Shown: in pieces, positions 54,072-63,111 of the stretch
Numbering within the stretch: position 1 is the first letter of the stretch
Layout: each line of letters begins with the position of its first letter
Assembly: GCF_001921865.1 (NCBI RefSeq)
Contig: NZ_MSCT01000006.1
Location: forward strand, 124,001 to 188,000
From: Pseudomonas chlororaphis
GTDB lineage: Bacteria > Pseudomonadota > Gammaproteobacteria > Pseudomonadales > Pseudomonadaceae
Length of the DNA: 64,000 bases
Direction: 5' to 3'
Notes under the pieces: model-generated
The model's database searches: none
Told to the model about the DNA's origin: nothing
What the model saw: only the letters and a program-made list of their open reading frames with translations
Program-made: the position numbers and the translations under genes

Positions 54072-54818
54072 ATGCGCGTGTTGAGAGTTGGCCTGGTGCT
54101 GTTGCTCTGGGTGTTTGCGGTAACGGCCCAGGCCGAGCTGAAGTTCCCGGCGTTGAGCGGGCGGGTGGTGGACAACGCCCAGATGATCGAGCCGGCGGTG
54201 CGCCAGCAACTGACCCAGGAACTGGCCTCCCACGAGCAGGCCAGCGGCGAGCAGGTGGTGGTCGTGACCGTGCCGGACCTGCAAGGCACCAGCATCGAGG
54301 ATTTCGGTTATCAGCTGGGGCGTTACTGGGGCATCGGCCAGAAAGACAAGAACAACGGCGCCTTGCTGATCGTCGCCCGCGACGATCGCAAATTGCGCAT
54401 CGAAGTCGGCTACGGCCTGGAAGACCGCCTGACCGACGCGCAAAGTTCGGTGATCATCAACCAGGTCATCACCCCGGCCTTCAAGACCGGCAATTTCAGC
54501 AAGGGCATCAGCGACGGCGTATCGGCCATGCTGCTGGTGCTGGGCGGCAACCCGCTGGACGAGCCGAGCGCCGCCTACGATGGTGGCGAGCAGCGTGGCG
54601 GCGATTTCTTCGAGCGCCACCCCGGGGTCCTGATATTCCTGGTGCTGCTGTTTTTCGTGACGATCTTCGTCTGCCAGTTGCTTGGCATCCTGCCCAGCGG
54701 GGGCGGTGGGCGCGGCGGTTCTGGCGGCGGGGGCTTCGGCGGAGGCGGCTTTGGCGGCGGGGGCTTCAGCGGTGGCGGTGGTAGCTTTGGCGGCGGCGGA
54801 TCGTCAGGCGGCTGGTGA
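54072..54818 (+). CDS. TPM-domain protein, YgcG family
   Basis: 248 residues. Signal peptide (about 1-21, cleaved after AQA). TPM domain (about 24-150) with KFPALSGRVVDNAQMIEPAV, DFGYQLGRYWGIGQKDKNNG and VGYGLEDRLTDAQSSVII. One membrane helix (about 184-203) is followed by a Gly-rich tail of GGGGFGG repeats. It is 73 bases after lemA and 29 before another TPM gene. TPM proteins may act on photosystem or membrane protein repair in other organisms; the bacterial role is unknown. Confidence 0.9.
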   Translation: MRVLRVGLVLLLWVFAVTAQAELKFPALSGRVVDNAQMIEPAVRQQLTQELASHEQASGEQVVVVTVPDLQGTSIEDFGYQLGRYWGIGQKDKNNGALLIVARDDRKLRIEVGYGLEDRLTDAQSSVIINQVITPAFKTGNFSKGISDGVSAMLLVLGGNPLDEPSAAYDGGEQRGGDFFERHPGVLIFLVLLFFVTIFVCQLLGILPSGGGGRGGSGGGGFGGGGFGGGGFSGGGGSFGGGGSSGGW

Positions 54819-54847
54819 TTAAAAATAATGAATGAGTATGGGACGAC

Positions 54848-55465
54848 ATGGCACTACTGAGTGAGTACGAACAACGACAGGTCGCCGAGGCGATCGCCCG
54901 GGTCGAGCAGCAGACCGATGCCGAGCTGGTCACCGTGCTGGCCGCCCGCGCCGACGACTACGCCTACATTCCGCTGCTCTGGGCCAGCCTGCTGGCGCTG
55001 ATCGTGCCGGGCGTGGTGCATTACGCCACCGGCTGGTTGAGCATGCACCTGTTGCTGCTGGTGCAATGGGCGACCTTTATCGTGCTCTGCCTGGTGTTTC
55101 GCATTCCGCGGATCACCACCCGCCTGATCCCGCGCTCGGTCCGCCATTGGCGCGCCTCGAACCTGGCCCGCCGGCAGTTCCTCGAACAGAACCTGCATCA
55201 CACCGTCGGCGGCACCGGCATGCTGATCTTCGTCTGCGAAGCCGAGCGCTATGTGGAGATCCTGGTGGACGAGGGCATTTCCAAGCGCCTCGACGACAAG
55301 AGCTGGGACGCCATCGTCCAGGCCTTCACCCAGCAGGTGAAGCAGGGGCAGACCCTGCAAGGCTTCGTCACTTGTATCGAGGCCTGCGGCGAACTGCTCA
55401 AGGTGCATGTGCCGGTAACCCACGTGCGCAACGAATTGCCCAACCGCCTGGTGGTCCTGGGCTGA
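54848..55465 (+). CDS. TPM-domain membrane protein
   Basis: 205 residues. N-terminal charged segment LSEYEQRQVAEAIARVEQQT, two hydrophobic segments (about 40-60 and 65-85), then a TPM half with TVGGTGMLIFVCEAERYVEI and DEGISKRLDDKSWDAIVQAF. No signal peptide. Third member of the lemA-tpm-tpm set. Confidence 0.87.
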   Translation: MALLSEYEQRQVAEAIARVEQQTDAELVTVLAARADDYAYIPLLWASLLALIVPGVVHYATGWLSMHLLLLVQWATFIVLCLVFRIPRITTRLIPRSVRHWRASNLARRQFLEQNLHHTVGGTGMLIFVCEAERYVEILVDEGISKRLDDKSWDAIVQAFTQQVKQGQTLQGFVTCIEACGELLKVHVPVTHVRNELPNRLVVLG

Positions 55466-55479
55466 GCGGCCCCGCGCAC

Positions 55480-55581
55480 CTGTAGCCGCTGGCGAAGGCT
55501 GCGCAAGGTCCGCAGGACCTCCTGCGATCTTGCGGACGCCACGGCCGTGCCGGCCGATCGCAGCCTTCGGCAGCGGCTACA
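55480..55581. repeat. Second-family REP pair
   Basis: CTGTAGCCGCTGGCGAAGGCTGCGC opens and GATCGCAGCCTTCGGCAGCGGCTAC closes. The centre holds further dyads (AGGTCCGCAGGACCT). Confidence 0.8.
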
Positions 55582-55699
55582 AGAGCAAACCCGCGGAATC
55601 TGTGTCAGCGGCTAAATAACGCTGTGCCCCCGCCGGCCATCCCCCTAAAATACCCGCCATTCCCCGATTCACCCCCGCATCGCCCGAGGCGCCTTTTTC

Positions 55700-56917
55700 A
55701 TGTCTGCAACCGCAACCCCCACCAGCCTCGCGCCGGACCATCACGCCCAGTTTCTCGCGCTGCTGGAAACCAGCCTGGCGCAGAACGCCTTTATCAAGCT
55801 GGTGCTGGCCAAGCATGTTGGCGCCGAGGCGGACCTGCAGCGGATCATCATCAAGCAAGTGACGGTCAAGGAGCAGCCGTGCCTGTCCTTCGTCTACCGC
55901 TACAAGACCCGCGACATCACTAAGAACTTCCCGCTCGATGAAGGCGTGGCGCTGATCGCCGGGCTGCTGCCGGCGTCGTTCAAGAACGCGCACCTGCTGT
56001 CGCTCACCGACGAGGTGCAGCTCGAATACAGCAAGAAGGGCAAAAGCTCGCTGTTCAAGGGTAAGGCCCAGCAGCAGCGTGAGGTGCCGTCCGCCGAGCA
56101 CAACCGCGAGAAGAACCGCTACCTGGAGCTGAGCCGGCCGTTCCTCACCGACCTGGGGGTGACCAACAAGCAGCATGAGCTGATCCCGGCGATGTCGCGC
56201 AAGTGGAAGCAGATCAACAAGTTCATCGAGGTCTTCAGCCATGCGCTGGGTGCCTCGCCGATCGATCTGCAACAGCCGGTGCGCGTGGCTGACTTCGGTT
56301 CCGGCAAGGGCTACCTGACCTTCGCCATCCACGACTACCTGTGCAACACCTTGCAGGCGCAAGGGCAGGTGACCGGCGTCGAGCTGCGCGAAGACATGGT
56401 GACCCTGTGCAACGCCGCGGCGGTGCGCCTCGACCATCAGGGCCTCGAATTCAAGTGCGGCGACGTGCGCAGCGTGGCGCCCAGCGAGCTGGACGTGATG
56501 ATCGCCCTGCATGCCTGCGACATTGCCACCGACTACGCGATCCACACTGGCATCCGCTCCGGCGCGGCGATCATCATGTGCTCGCCGTGCTGCCACAAGC
56601 AGATCCGCCCGCAGATGCAGAGCCCGGCACTGCTCAAGCCGATGCTGCAATACGGACTGCACCTGGGCCAGCAGGCGGAGATGGTCACCGACAGCCTGCG
56701 CGCGCTGTTCCTCGAAGCCTGCGGCTACGAGACCAAGGTCTTCGAATTCATCTCCCTGGAACACACCAACAAGAACAAGATGATCCTCGCGGTCAAACGC
56801 GCCGAGGCCCAGGACCCGACCCAGCTATTGGCGAAGATCGGCGAACTCAAGGCGTTCTACCACATCAGCGAGCACTGCCTGGAAACCCTGCTCAAGGCCG
56901 ACGGCTACCTGGCCTGA
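55700..56917 (+). CDS. METTL25-like SAM methyltransferase
   Basis: 405 residues. N-terminal region (about 1-130) ending in EVPSAEHNREKNRYLELSRP, then a class I SAM domain with motif I RVADFGSGKGYLTFAIHDYL. The acidic SAM contact is in VTGVELREDMVTLC and a Cys-rich loop IIMCSPCCHKQIRP follows. This C-C-H-K loop resembles bacterial relatives of METTL25/RRNAD1-type proteins. The substrate is unknown and may be rRNA, tRNA or protein. Monocistronic between REP units. Confidence 0.75.
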   Translation: MSATATPTSLAPDHHAQFLALLETSLAQNAFIKLVLAKHVGAEADLQRIIIKQVTVKEQPCLSFVYRYKTRDITKNFPLDEGVALIAGLLPASFKNAHLLSLTDEVQLEYSKKGKSSLFKGKAQQQREVPSAEHNREKNRYLELSRPFLTDLGVTNKQHELIPAMSRKWKQINKFIEVFSHALGASPIDLQQPVRVADFGSGKGYLTFAIHDYLCNTLQAQGQVTGVELREDMVTLCNAAAVRLDHQGLEFKCGDVRSVAPSELDVMIALHACDIATDYAIHTGIRSGAAIIMCSPCCHKQIRPQMQSPALLKPMLQYGLHLGQQAEMVTDSLRALFLEACGYETKVFEFISLEHTNKNKMILAVKRAEAQDPTQLLAKIGELKAFYHISEHCLETLLKADGYLA

Positions 56918-56955
56918 GCCCTGCACCGACCCTTGCGATCGGCCCTGACGCGCCC

Positions 56956-57089
56956 CTGTAGCCGCTGCCGCAGGCTGCGAACGACGGCGCAGCCGGCGCA
57001 AAGGCGGCATTCTCGATCTTGCCGATGCACCGCAGCGCCTGGCTTTGCGGCCCCTGTGGTGCCGATCGCAGCCTGCGGCAGCGGCTACA
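56956..57089. repeat. Second-family REP pair supplying a stop codon
   Basis: CTGTAGCCGCTGCCGCAGGCTGCG opens and GATCGCAGCCTGCGGCAGCGGCTAC closes. The closing arm covers the stop codon (minus-strand TAG at 57085-57087) of the EamA gene that follows. Confidence 0.85.
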
Positions 57090-57975
57090 CCCGTACCGGC
57101 GCTGCCGGACGCACCGCGGTCTTGCGCCCGAGCATCACGGTCAGGATCACCCCGGCGGCAAACACCCAGGTGACCGGTTCCACCTGCTCGCCGAAGAACA
57201 GCGCCGAGAAGGCGATGGTGAAGAAGATTTGCAGCAGCTGGATCTGGATGACCCTGGCGATGCCGCCCATGGCCAGCCCGGCGTACCAGGCGAAGAAGCC
57301 GATGAACTGCGAGAACAAAGCCACATAGCCGAAAGCCCACCAGGTCTTCGCCGAAACCGCGCCCTGGTGCTGCGCCGCGAGGTACCACACTGGGCCGATC
57401 AACAACGGCGTCGACAGCACCAGCGCCCAGCAGATTACCTGCCAGCCACCCATCTCTCGGGCCAGACGACCGCCTTCGGCATAGCCCAGGCCGCCGACCG
57501 CGATCGCCCCGAGCATCAGCAGATCGCCGGCCTGGATACTGCCGGCGCCGCTGATCAGCGCATACCCCAGCACCAGCGCGCTGCCCAGCGCGGCACAGGC
57601 CCAGAAAGCTTTCGACGGCCGCTCATGGGACAGCCAGGCGGCGTAGAGCGCCACGCACAAAGGTTGCAGGCCATTGACCAGCGCGCCGTGGGAGGCCGGC
57701 AAGGTCTGCATGGCCCAGGCCGACAGCACCGGAAAGCCAAGGATCACCCCGGCGATCACCAGACTCAGGCCCTTGACCTGTTGCCAGGTCGGCCACTTTT
57801 CGCGCCGCCAGAGCAACAGCGCCGCCGCCGGAATCGCCGCGAACAGCGCCCGGCCGAGGCCGTTGAGCAGCGGATGCAGTTCTTGGACGACGATGCGGGT
57901 GAAGGGCAGGGTCAGGCTGAAAATAACCACGCCGAGCAGGCCCAGGGCCATGCCGGTATTTTCACGGGAAGACAT
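57085..57975 (-). CDS. EamA/DMT-family transporter
   Basis: 296 residues, about ten helices in two EamA repeats: MALGLLGVVIFSLTLPFTRI, then LPASHGALVNGLQPLCVALY in repeat one; YAGLAMGGIARVIQIQLLQI and FGEQVEPVTWVFAAGVILTV in repeat two. Substrate unknown. The start at MSSRENTG (57975) fits the family; a frame to 58032 adds a cysteine-containing non-family stretch. An inverted repeat lies 76 bases upstream. Confidence 0.87.
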   Translation of the reverse strand: MSSRENTGMALGLLGVVIFSLTLPFTRIVVQELHPLLNGLGRALFAAIPAAALLLWRREKWPTWQQVKGLSLVIAGVILGFPVLSAWAMQTLPASHGALVNGLQPLCVALYAAWLSHERPSKAFWACAALGSALVLGYALISGAGSIQAGDLLMLGAIAVGGLGYAEGGRLAREMGGWQVICWALVLSTPLLIGPVWYLAAQHQGAVSAKTWWAFGYVALFSQFIGFFAWYAGLAMGGIARVIQIQLLQIFFTIAFSALFFGEQVEPVTWVFAAGVILTVMLGRKTAVRPAAPVRV

Positions 57976-58050
57976 GATGGCGACCGTTTTCTTATAGGAA
58001 GGGCAGGGGCATTCATCTAGCCATAAACCCACGGCAGCGCCCTGTTACAG

Positions 58051-58074
58051 CTGTACGCAGAGTTGTCCGTACAG
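58051..58074. promoter_or_regulatory. Inverted repeat upstream of the EamA gene
   Basis: CTGTACG-N10-CGTACAG, a perfect 7-base dyad, 76 bases before the EamA start codon. A possible operator for an unidentified regulator; no regulator gene is adjacent. Confidence 0.35.
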
Positions 58075-58091
58075 TTGTCGGCACATTTTTT

Positions 58092-58181
58092 TGTAGGAGC
58101 GAAGCTTGCTCGCGATGAACGAAAACGCGTGGGCCAGTCAGTCCGCGGCGCCTGGATCGCGGGCAAGCCTCGCTCCTACAG
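58092..58181. repeat. REP pair
   Basis: TGTAGGAGCGAAGCTTGCTCGCGA and the inverted ATCGCGGGCAAGCCTCGCTCCTAC, first family, GAAGCTTGC variant as at 20.7 kb. Confidence 0.85.
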
Positions 58182-58275
58182 AAGCACTGGAGGCGTAGTA
58201 CCGGGTTATTACCCGGCACCGCCGATAAGGACTACCTTGAACACTCCCGTTTTCCCTTGAAGAGGAGTCATCTCC

Positions 58276-58857
58276 ATGGCCGCGAAAAAAATCCTCATGC
58301 TGGTCGGCGATTACGTCGAGGACTACGAAGTGATGGTGCCGTTCCAGGCGCTGCTGATGGTCGGCCACACCGTGCATGCAGTGTGCCCGGACAAAACCGC
58401 CGGGCAGACCGTGCGCACCGCGATCCACGACTTCGAGGGCGACCAGACCTACAGCGAAAAACCGGGCCATCTGTTCGCCCTGAACTTCGACTTCGCCAAG
58501 GCCGAGGCCGCCGACTACGACGCGCTGCTGATCCCCGGCGGGCGTGCCCCGGAATACCTGCGGCTGAACGAAAAAGTCCTGCAACTGGTGCAGGCCTTCG
58601 ATAAGGCCGGCAAGCCGATCGCCGCCGTCTGCCACGGCGCGCAACTGCTGGCCGCCGCCGGTATTCTCGAAGGCCGCGAGTGCAGCGCCTATCCGGCCTG
58701 TGCCCCGGAAGTGCGCCTGGCCGGCGGTACTTACATCGAAATCCCGGTGACGGACAGCCACGTTCAAGGCAATCTGGCGACGGCTCCGGCCTGGCCGGCG
58801 CACCCGAGCTGGCTGGCCGGTTTCCTTGGCCTGTTGGGCACCCGGATCACCCTGTAA
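58276..58857 (+). CDS. DJ-1/PfpI-family protein
   Basis: 193 residues. Catalytic nucleophile C119 in [16 protein letters not shown], with the partner glutamate region [16 protein letters not shown] at the N-terminus. Members are glyoxalases, deglycases, chaperones or peptidases; the true activity is not decided by sequence. Good GGAG ribosome site. The ribbon-helix-helix gene starts 16 bases after the stop, so the two are probably co-transcribed. Confidence 0.9.
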   Translation: MAAKKILMLVGDYVEDYEVMVPFQALLMVGHTVHAVCPDKTAGQTVRTAIHDFEGDQTYSEKPGHLFALNFDFAKAEAADYDALLIPGGRAPEYLRLNEKVLQLVQAFDKAGKPIAAVCHGAQLLAAAGILEGRECSAYPACAPEVRLAGGTYIEIPVTDSHVQGNLATAPAWPAHPSWLAGFLGLLGTRITL

Positions 58858-58873
58858 CGGAGGAACGCCCGCC

Positions 58874-59182
58874 ATGTGCGAGCTCTACGTCAAAGCCGAC
58901 CCGATCCTCTACGAGTCCCGCTCGCGCTCGCTGCGTATCTGTGGGGTGGTGACCACCTTGCGCCTGGAAAACCAGTTCTGGGACATCCTCAGCGAAATCG
59001 CCGAGGTCGACGGCATGACCACCAACCAACTGATCGCCAAGCTCTACGAAGAAGTGATGGACTACCGCGGCGAAGTGGTGAATTTCGCGTCCTTCCTGCG
59101 GGTCAGTTGCACCCGCTACCTGAGCCAGCGCCGCAGCACCGCGCCGGAACTCAGCGTGGTGCGCAGCGCCATCAAGACCTGA
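58874..59182 (+). CDS. Ribbon-helix-helix domain protein
   Basis: 102 residues. The core TTLRLENQFWDILSEIAEVD followed by GMTTNQLIAKLYEEV is the RHH_4-type DNA-binding fold; the N-terminal MCELYVKADPILYESRSRSL is typical of the group. Function unknown; it may regulate its own operon with the PfpI gene. Start at 58874, with GGAGG upstream. Confidence 0.82.
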   Translation: MCELYVKADPILYESRSRSLRICGVVTTLRLENQFWDILSEIAEVDGMTTNQLIAKLYEEVMDYRGEVVNFASFLRVSCTRYLSQRRSTAPELSVVRSAIKT

Positions 59183-59190
59183 GCCAATCC

Positions 59191-59338
59191 CTGTAGCCGC
59201 TGCCGAGCGATAGCGAGGCTGCGCCCGCCTGCGCAGCAGGCGCCAAACCAGACGACGCTACACATCAGGCATACCGCGCCGCCAGGTTTTGCGGGGCTGC
59301 ACCCCGTTCGCAGCCTCGCAGGCTCGGCAGCGGCTACA
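59191..59338. repeat. Second-family REP pair
   Basis: CTGTAGCCGCTGCCGAGCGATAGCGAGGCTGCG opens and CAGCCTCGCAGGCTCGGCAGCGGCTAC closes, with an 80-base spacer. Confidence 0.82.
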
Positions 59339-59378
59339 TGAGAGGGAGGCGGCGGATTTCTGGTGGCTGTGCCGGCCC

Positions 59379-59448
59379 TATCGCGAGCAAGCTCGCTCCT
59401 ACAGGGGGGGCGGTGTGCTTTCTGTAGGAGCGAGCTTGCTCGCGATGG
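59379..59448. repeat. First-family REP pair
   Basis: ATCGCGAGCAAGCTCGCTCCTAC, spacer containing GGGGGGGCGG, then the inverted TGTAGGAGCGAGCTTGCTCGCGAT. It lies only 40 bases after the second-family unit, so both REP families occur side by side here. Confidence 0.85.
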
Positions 59449-59470
59449 CGATCGTTCAGGCAACGCCGGT

Positions 59471-62032
59471 TCAGAAGAACCGGGTCACGCTGATCTTGGC
59501 GTTACGCCCCAGGCTCGAGGCGTTTTCGCCGCTCAGCGGCGGGCGGTAATCGCGGTTGAACATGTTGTCCAGGGTGAAGTTGACCTCGGTGCCCTTGAGG
59601 TACGGCTGCTGCGGTTTCCAGTTGGCGAACAGGCCTTGCACGTTGTAGCGGTCGTTCTCGTACTGGTCCCAGGAGGAGTCGCCCAGGGCGCTGGCCGGGC
59701 CGTTCGGGTAGTCGTCGCTGGGCACGCGGTCGGTCTGGCGTACCCACTGGCCCTGCCAGCCCACTTGCGCGTCCCATTGCGGGATTTTCACCCCCAGGGT
59801 GGCGACCCATTTGCGCGGCGGAATGTCCCGTGCCCAGACGTTCGGCCCCCATGGGTTGGTGTAGGCGCCTTCATGCTTGCCGGTGACCCAGGAGTAGGAC
59901 AGCGAGCCGAACAGGTAGGTCGAGTCGTAGAAGCTCTCGACCTCGAAGCCCTTGATGGTCAGGTCGCCGATGTTGCGGTAGACCCCGATGGTCGGCTGGT
60001 TGCAGACCTGGTTGATGCTCTTGCCGGTGCTCAGCTGCTCGGGGCAGCCGATCCCCAGGTTTTTCATGATTTCGTCTTTGATTTCGTTGCGGAACACCGT
60101 GGTGCGGATCTGCACGGCGTCGGCGTCGGTAAAGACGTTGGCGAAGCTGGTGATATTGCCGGCGCGCAGGGCGGTGATGCGTTCCGGGTCGAGGTCGCGG
60201 CTGGTGGACGAGCGAGTGGTGCCGGGAGCCTGGACTTCGTATTGCTCGTCGATCACCGGCGCGCGCCAGGTCTTGCTGTAGTCGGCGAACAGGGCGACCT
60301 GCGGGGTGACCGTCCAGAACGCCGACAGCCGCGGCGACCAGCCGGTGTAGGTTTTGTCGCCGTAATCGTGGCCGACCACCGGGTCCGGGCTGTTGTAGAC
60401 CGAGGCGTCGTTTTTCTGCCCGCGGTTGCGCACATGGTCGTAGCGCAGGGACGGGGTCAGGGTGAAGTTGCCCAGGGTGATCGCGTCCTGGATGTAGAAG
60501 GCGTTGTTGTCGACCTTGCCGTGGGGCATGAAGCCCGGCTGGTAATGGCCGTAGTTGTACTTGGCCACTTCATAGGTCTTGCCTGGCATCCACATGTCCA
60601 CTTCGCGGGTGTGCTTGCGGATCTGGATACCGTTGGTCAGCGCATGTTCCAGCGGCCCGGTGCTGAAGCGGCTGGTGTTTTTCAGCGAGAGAATCTTGTC
60701 TTCGTAGCCCACGGTGATCTTGCGACCGCCGGAAGCCGGCTGGATGTAGGAGTTCGGTCCGCGCTCGTCGGTCTGGTCGGTCTTGGAGTCGGAGAACTGG
60801 GCCTCGAAGTCGATCCACGGATTGTCCAGCGGGGTGTACTGGTACTTGCCCAGCCAAGTGGTGTCGACGGTGTTGCGCTGGGCCAGGAAGCGCCGGGTGG
60901 CGCCGTCGTAGCCGTACTTGTCGATATCGCTCTGGGTCGGCGGCGTCGGGTAGCTCTTGGCCGAGAAGGGCGCCCAGATATCGCTGTTGGAGCGCATGTA
61001 GCTGAAGCCCAGGCGATGTTCGTCGGTCAGTTGCATGTTCAGTTTGAACAGCTCGCCGTCCAGGTCCTGGGCGGTATTGGGCAGGCGCTTGGGGTTGATC
61101 GGGTAGGCGTTGCGCGGGTCCGGCTGGGCGCTGGCCAGCTTCATGTCGTCGCCGTCGCGCTTGGTCCAGTAGGCCAGGGCGTCGAAGCGCCGGTCCTCGG
61201 TGCGGCCGTAGACCGCGCCGGTGTAGGCCTGTTCGTGGCTGTTGCTGCTGTAGCCGTACTTGAGCATGGCGCCGGTGTCGCGGCCTTCTTGCAGCAGGTC
61301 CGGGGCGTCCTTGGTTTCCATGTGCACGGTGCCGCCGAAACCGCCGTTGCCGGTCTCGGGCGAGTGCGGGCCTTTTTCCACCTCGATGCGCTTGATCAGC
61401 TCCGGCTCGATGAAGATCGACCCCTGCTGGTAGCGCTCGAAGCCGCTCTTGGTCGCGCCGTCGACGCTCATCGGCACGTCTTCGGCGTCGCCCAGGCCCC
61501 AGATGTTGATGGTCTGGCCGCCGGGCTTGAGCGAGCCGCCGAGGGTCACGCCGGGCAGGGTGGCGATCAGGCTGGGAATGTTGGTGGCCTGGTGGCGGTC
61601 GATCTCGGCCTGGTTCAGGGTCGAGCGGCCGACGGTGGCGGAGTCCACTTCCAGGCCGCTGCCGATCACGCTCATGGCGCCCAGTTGCAGGGCCGAACTG
61701 CGGGTGCTGCTGTTTTCCGCGGGGCGCACCACATAGGTCTTGTCGACCTTGACCAGGCTGAACTCGCTGCCGGCCAGCAGTTGCTGGATCGCCGCCTCGG
61801 CGCTGAAATCGCCCCTGAGCGCCGGCGCCTTCACGTTGCGCAGCAGTTCTTCGTCGAACAGCAACTGGATCTTCGCCTGCTGCGCCACCTGGCTCAGCGA
61901 AGCCGCCAGCGGTTGGGCGGGCAGGGCGAAGGTGATCGACTCGGCCTGGGCCTGCAGGCTGAATGCCAGGCAGGCGGCGAGCAGGGTCGGCCGCGAACAG
62001 ATGAACTGCAAGTGATAAGGCGCGCGAAACAT
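59471..62032 (-). CDS. TonB-dependent heme/hemophore receptor, HasR-like
   Basis: 853 residues. Signal peptide (about 1-30, ...LQAQA). An STN signalling domain follows (about 31-105, AESITFALPAQPLAASLSQV), then the plug with LIATLPGVTLGGSLKPGGQT and VEKGPHSPETGNGGFGGTVH, then a 22-strand barrel ending ISVTRFF. The plug reads like HasR of P. aeruginosa, and KTWRAPVIDEQYEV sits where heme receptors carry the FRAP box. The STN domain and adjacent fecR/fecI indicate cell-surface signalling. The start MFRAPYHLQF is preceded by GGGGGAT. No hasA gene lies downstream. Confidence 0.85.
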   Translation of the reverse strand: MFRAPYHLQFICSRPTLLAACLAFSLQAQAESITFALPAQPLAASLSQVAQQAKIQLLFDEELLRNVKAPALRGDFSAEAAIQQLLAGSEFSLVKVDKTYVVRPAENSSTRSSALQLGAMSVIGSGLEVDSATVGRSTLNQAEIDRHQATNIPSLIATLPGVTLGGSLKPGGQTINIWGLGDAEDVPMSVDGATKSGFERYQQGSIFIEPELIKRIEVEKGPHSPETGNGGFGGTVHMETKDAPDLLQEGRDTGAMLKYGYSSNSHEQAYTGAVYGRTEDRRFDALAYWTKRDGDDMKLASAQPDPRNAYPINPKRLPNTAQDLDGELFKLNMQLTDEHRLGFSYMRSNSDIWAPFSAKSYPTPPTQSDIDKYGYDGATRRFLAQRNTVDTTWLGKYQYTPLDNPWIDFEAQFSDSKTDQTDERGPNSYIQPASGGRKITVGYEDKILSLKNTSRFSTGPLEHALTNGIQIRKHTREVDMWMPGKTYEVAKYNYGHYQPGFMPHGKVDNNAFYIQDAITLGNFTLTPSLRYDHVRNRGQKNDASVYNSPDPVVGHDYGDKTYTGWSPRLSAFWTVTPQVALFADYSKTWRAPVIDEQYEVQAPGTTRSSTSRDLDPERITALRAGNITSFANVFTDADAVQIRTTVFRNEIKDEIMKNLGIGCPEQLSTGKSINQVCNQPTIGVYRNIGDLTIKGFEVESFYDSTYLFGSLSYSWVTGKHEGAYTNPWGPNVWARDIPPRKWVATLGVKIPQWDAQVGWQGQWVRQTDRVPSDDYPNGPASALGDSSWDQYENDRYNVQGLFANWKPQQPYLKGTEVNFTLDNMFNRDYRPPLSGENASSLGRNAKISVTRFF

Positions 62033-62117
62033 GAAATCCCCCGGGGTGGCGAAAAAGGCCAGAAAAGGTGTGCGTAAACAACGCAGACCGGAGGAAGACG
62101 CGTCAGTAAAATAAAAC

Positions 62118-62150
62118 CTCATATGCGAATGCAAAATATTCGCATATGAG
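62118..62150 (-). terminator. Perfect 13-bp hairpin between fecR and the receptor gene
   Basis: Arms CTCATATGCGAAT and ATTCGCATATGAG are exact inverted copies with a 7-base loop. Read on the minus strand it starts two bases beyond the fecR stop and is followed by GGTTTTATTTT. It could end or attenuate the hasI-fecR transcript before the receptor gene. Confidence 0.6.
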
Positions 62151-62151
62151 T

Positions 62152-63111
62152 TCAGCGCCGCGCTTCGATCCGCACGCGGCCGTCGGCCAGGGCCACGGTT
62201 TTCACCGGAATCAGCGCCGGCAGGGCCTTGATCAGGGCGTCCGGGTCCTGCACGTCGAGGTTGCCCGAGACCTTGAAGGTGCCCAGCGCGCCGTCGGCCA
62301 GCAGCACCGGCTGGCGACGGTAGAGGTTCAGCTCGTCCACCAGGCTGGCCAGTTCGCGGTTGCGAAAGGCCAGGTGGCCGCTGCGCCAGTCGGCGACCTC
62401 GTCGACGTTCACCGCCTGCTCGCGCAGGGTGCCGCTGGCGTAGTCGTAGATGCCGCGCTGGCGGGCGCCGAGCAGCAGCGAATCGGTTTTCCGCGCGTCG
62501 GGGGTGAAGGCCACCTGGCCATGGGCAACGCTGACCACCAGCTGTTTCTGGCCGCGCCGCACGTCGAAGCCGGTGCCGACCACCCGCACGCTGGCGTTGC
62601 CAGAGTGCACCCACAGCGGTCGTTCCTTGTCGGCGGCCACTTCCAGGTACAGCTGGCCCTGCTCCAGGTAGAGGTTGCGCTGGTGGGCACTGAAGTCGAT
62701 GTGCAGGCGGGTGTTGGCATTGACGTACAGGGTGCTGCCGTCGGGCAGGCTGAAGCTGCGCACGCCCTGGTCCTGGGCGGCGATCTGTTGCCAGTGCAGC
62801 GCCGGCGGAGCGCCCAGCTCGATGGCCAGCAGCGCGCAGACCAGCGCGGCGGCGGCCGCCAGCGCCGGGCGCCAGCGGGATTTCTTGCGCAGCGGCAGCG
62901 GCGTTGGCCGGTTCAGTTGTTCAAGCCCGGCCAGTTCCGCCCACAGTTGTTCGAACCCGGCGTAAGCGTGGGCGTGGGCGGGTTCGCTCGACCAGGCCTC
63001 GAAGGCCTCGCGCGTGGCCTGGCTGCGGTCGTCGCGGTTGCGGGTGAACCAGCGCGCCGCCTGGGCGTCGATGCTGTCGTCGGGCTGGTCGGTGTCGCTA
63101 AGGCGGGTCAT
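62152..63111 (-). CDS. FecR-family anti-sigma/sigma regulator (HasS-like)
   Basis: 319 residues. N-terminal cytoplasmic DUF4880 region (DAQAARWFTRNRDDRSQATR, EAFEAWSSEPAHAHAYAGFE), one membrane helix (about 83-101), then the periplasmic FecR domain FSLPDGSTLYVNANTRLHID and a C-terminal STN-like part. It relays receptor occupancy to the ECF sigma factor. Its start overlaps the sigma gene stop by four bases. ATG at 63111 is chosen over longer frames that run into the sigma gene. Confidence 0.9.
   Translation of the reverse strand: MTRLSDTDQPDDSIDAQAARWFTRNRDDRSQATREAFEAWSSEPAHAHAYAGFEQLWAELAGLEQLNRPTPLPLRKKSRWRPALAAAAALVCALLAIELGAPPALHWQQIAAQDQGVRSFSLPDGSTLYVNANTRLHIDFSAHQRNLYLEQGQLYLEVAADKERPLWVHSGNASVRVVGTGFDVRRGQKQLVVSVAHGQVAFTPDARKTDSLLLGARQRGIYDYASGTLREQAVNVDEVADWRSGHLAFRNRELASLVDELNLYRRQPVLLADGALGTFKVSGNLDVQDPDALIKALPALIPVKTVALADGRVRIEARR

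Noticed and set aside
59191-59448. Clustered palindromes as a CRISPR array
   Set aside because: Only paired inverted REP units of two different families; no regular direct repeat with unique spacers of even length and no cas genes.
59363-62077. A 904-codon plus-strand frame opposite the HasR-like gene
   Set aside because: Val/Gly/Asp-rich antisense shadow that starts inside REP sequence; the minus-strand gene has a signal peptide, STN domain, plug and barrel.
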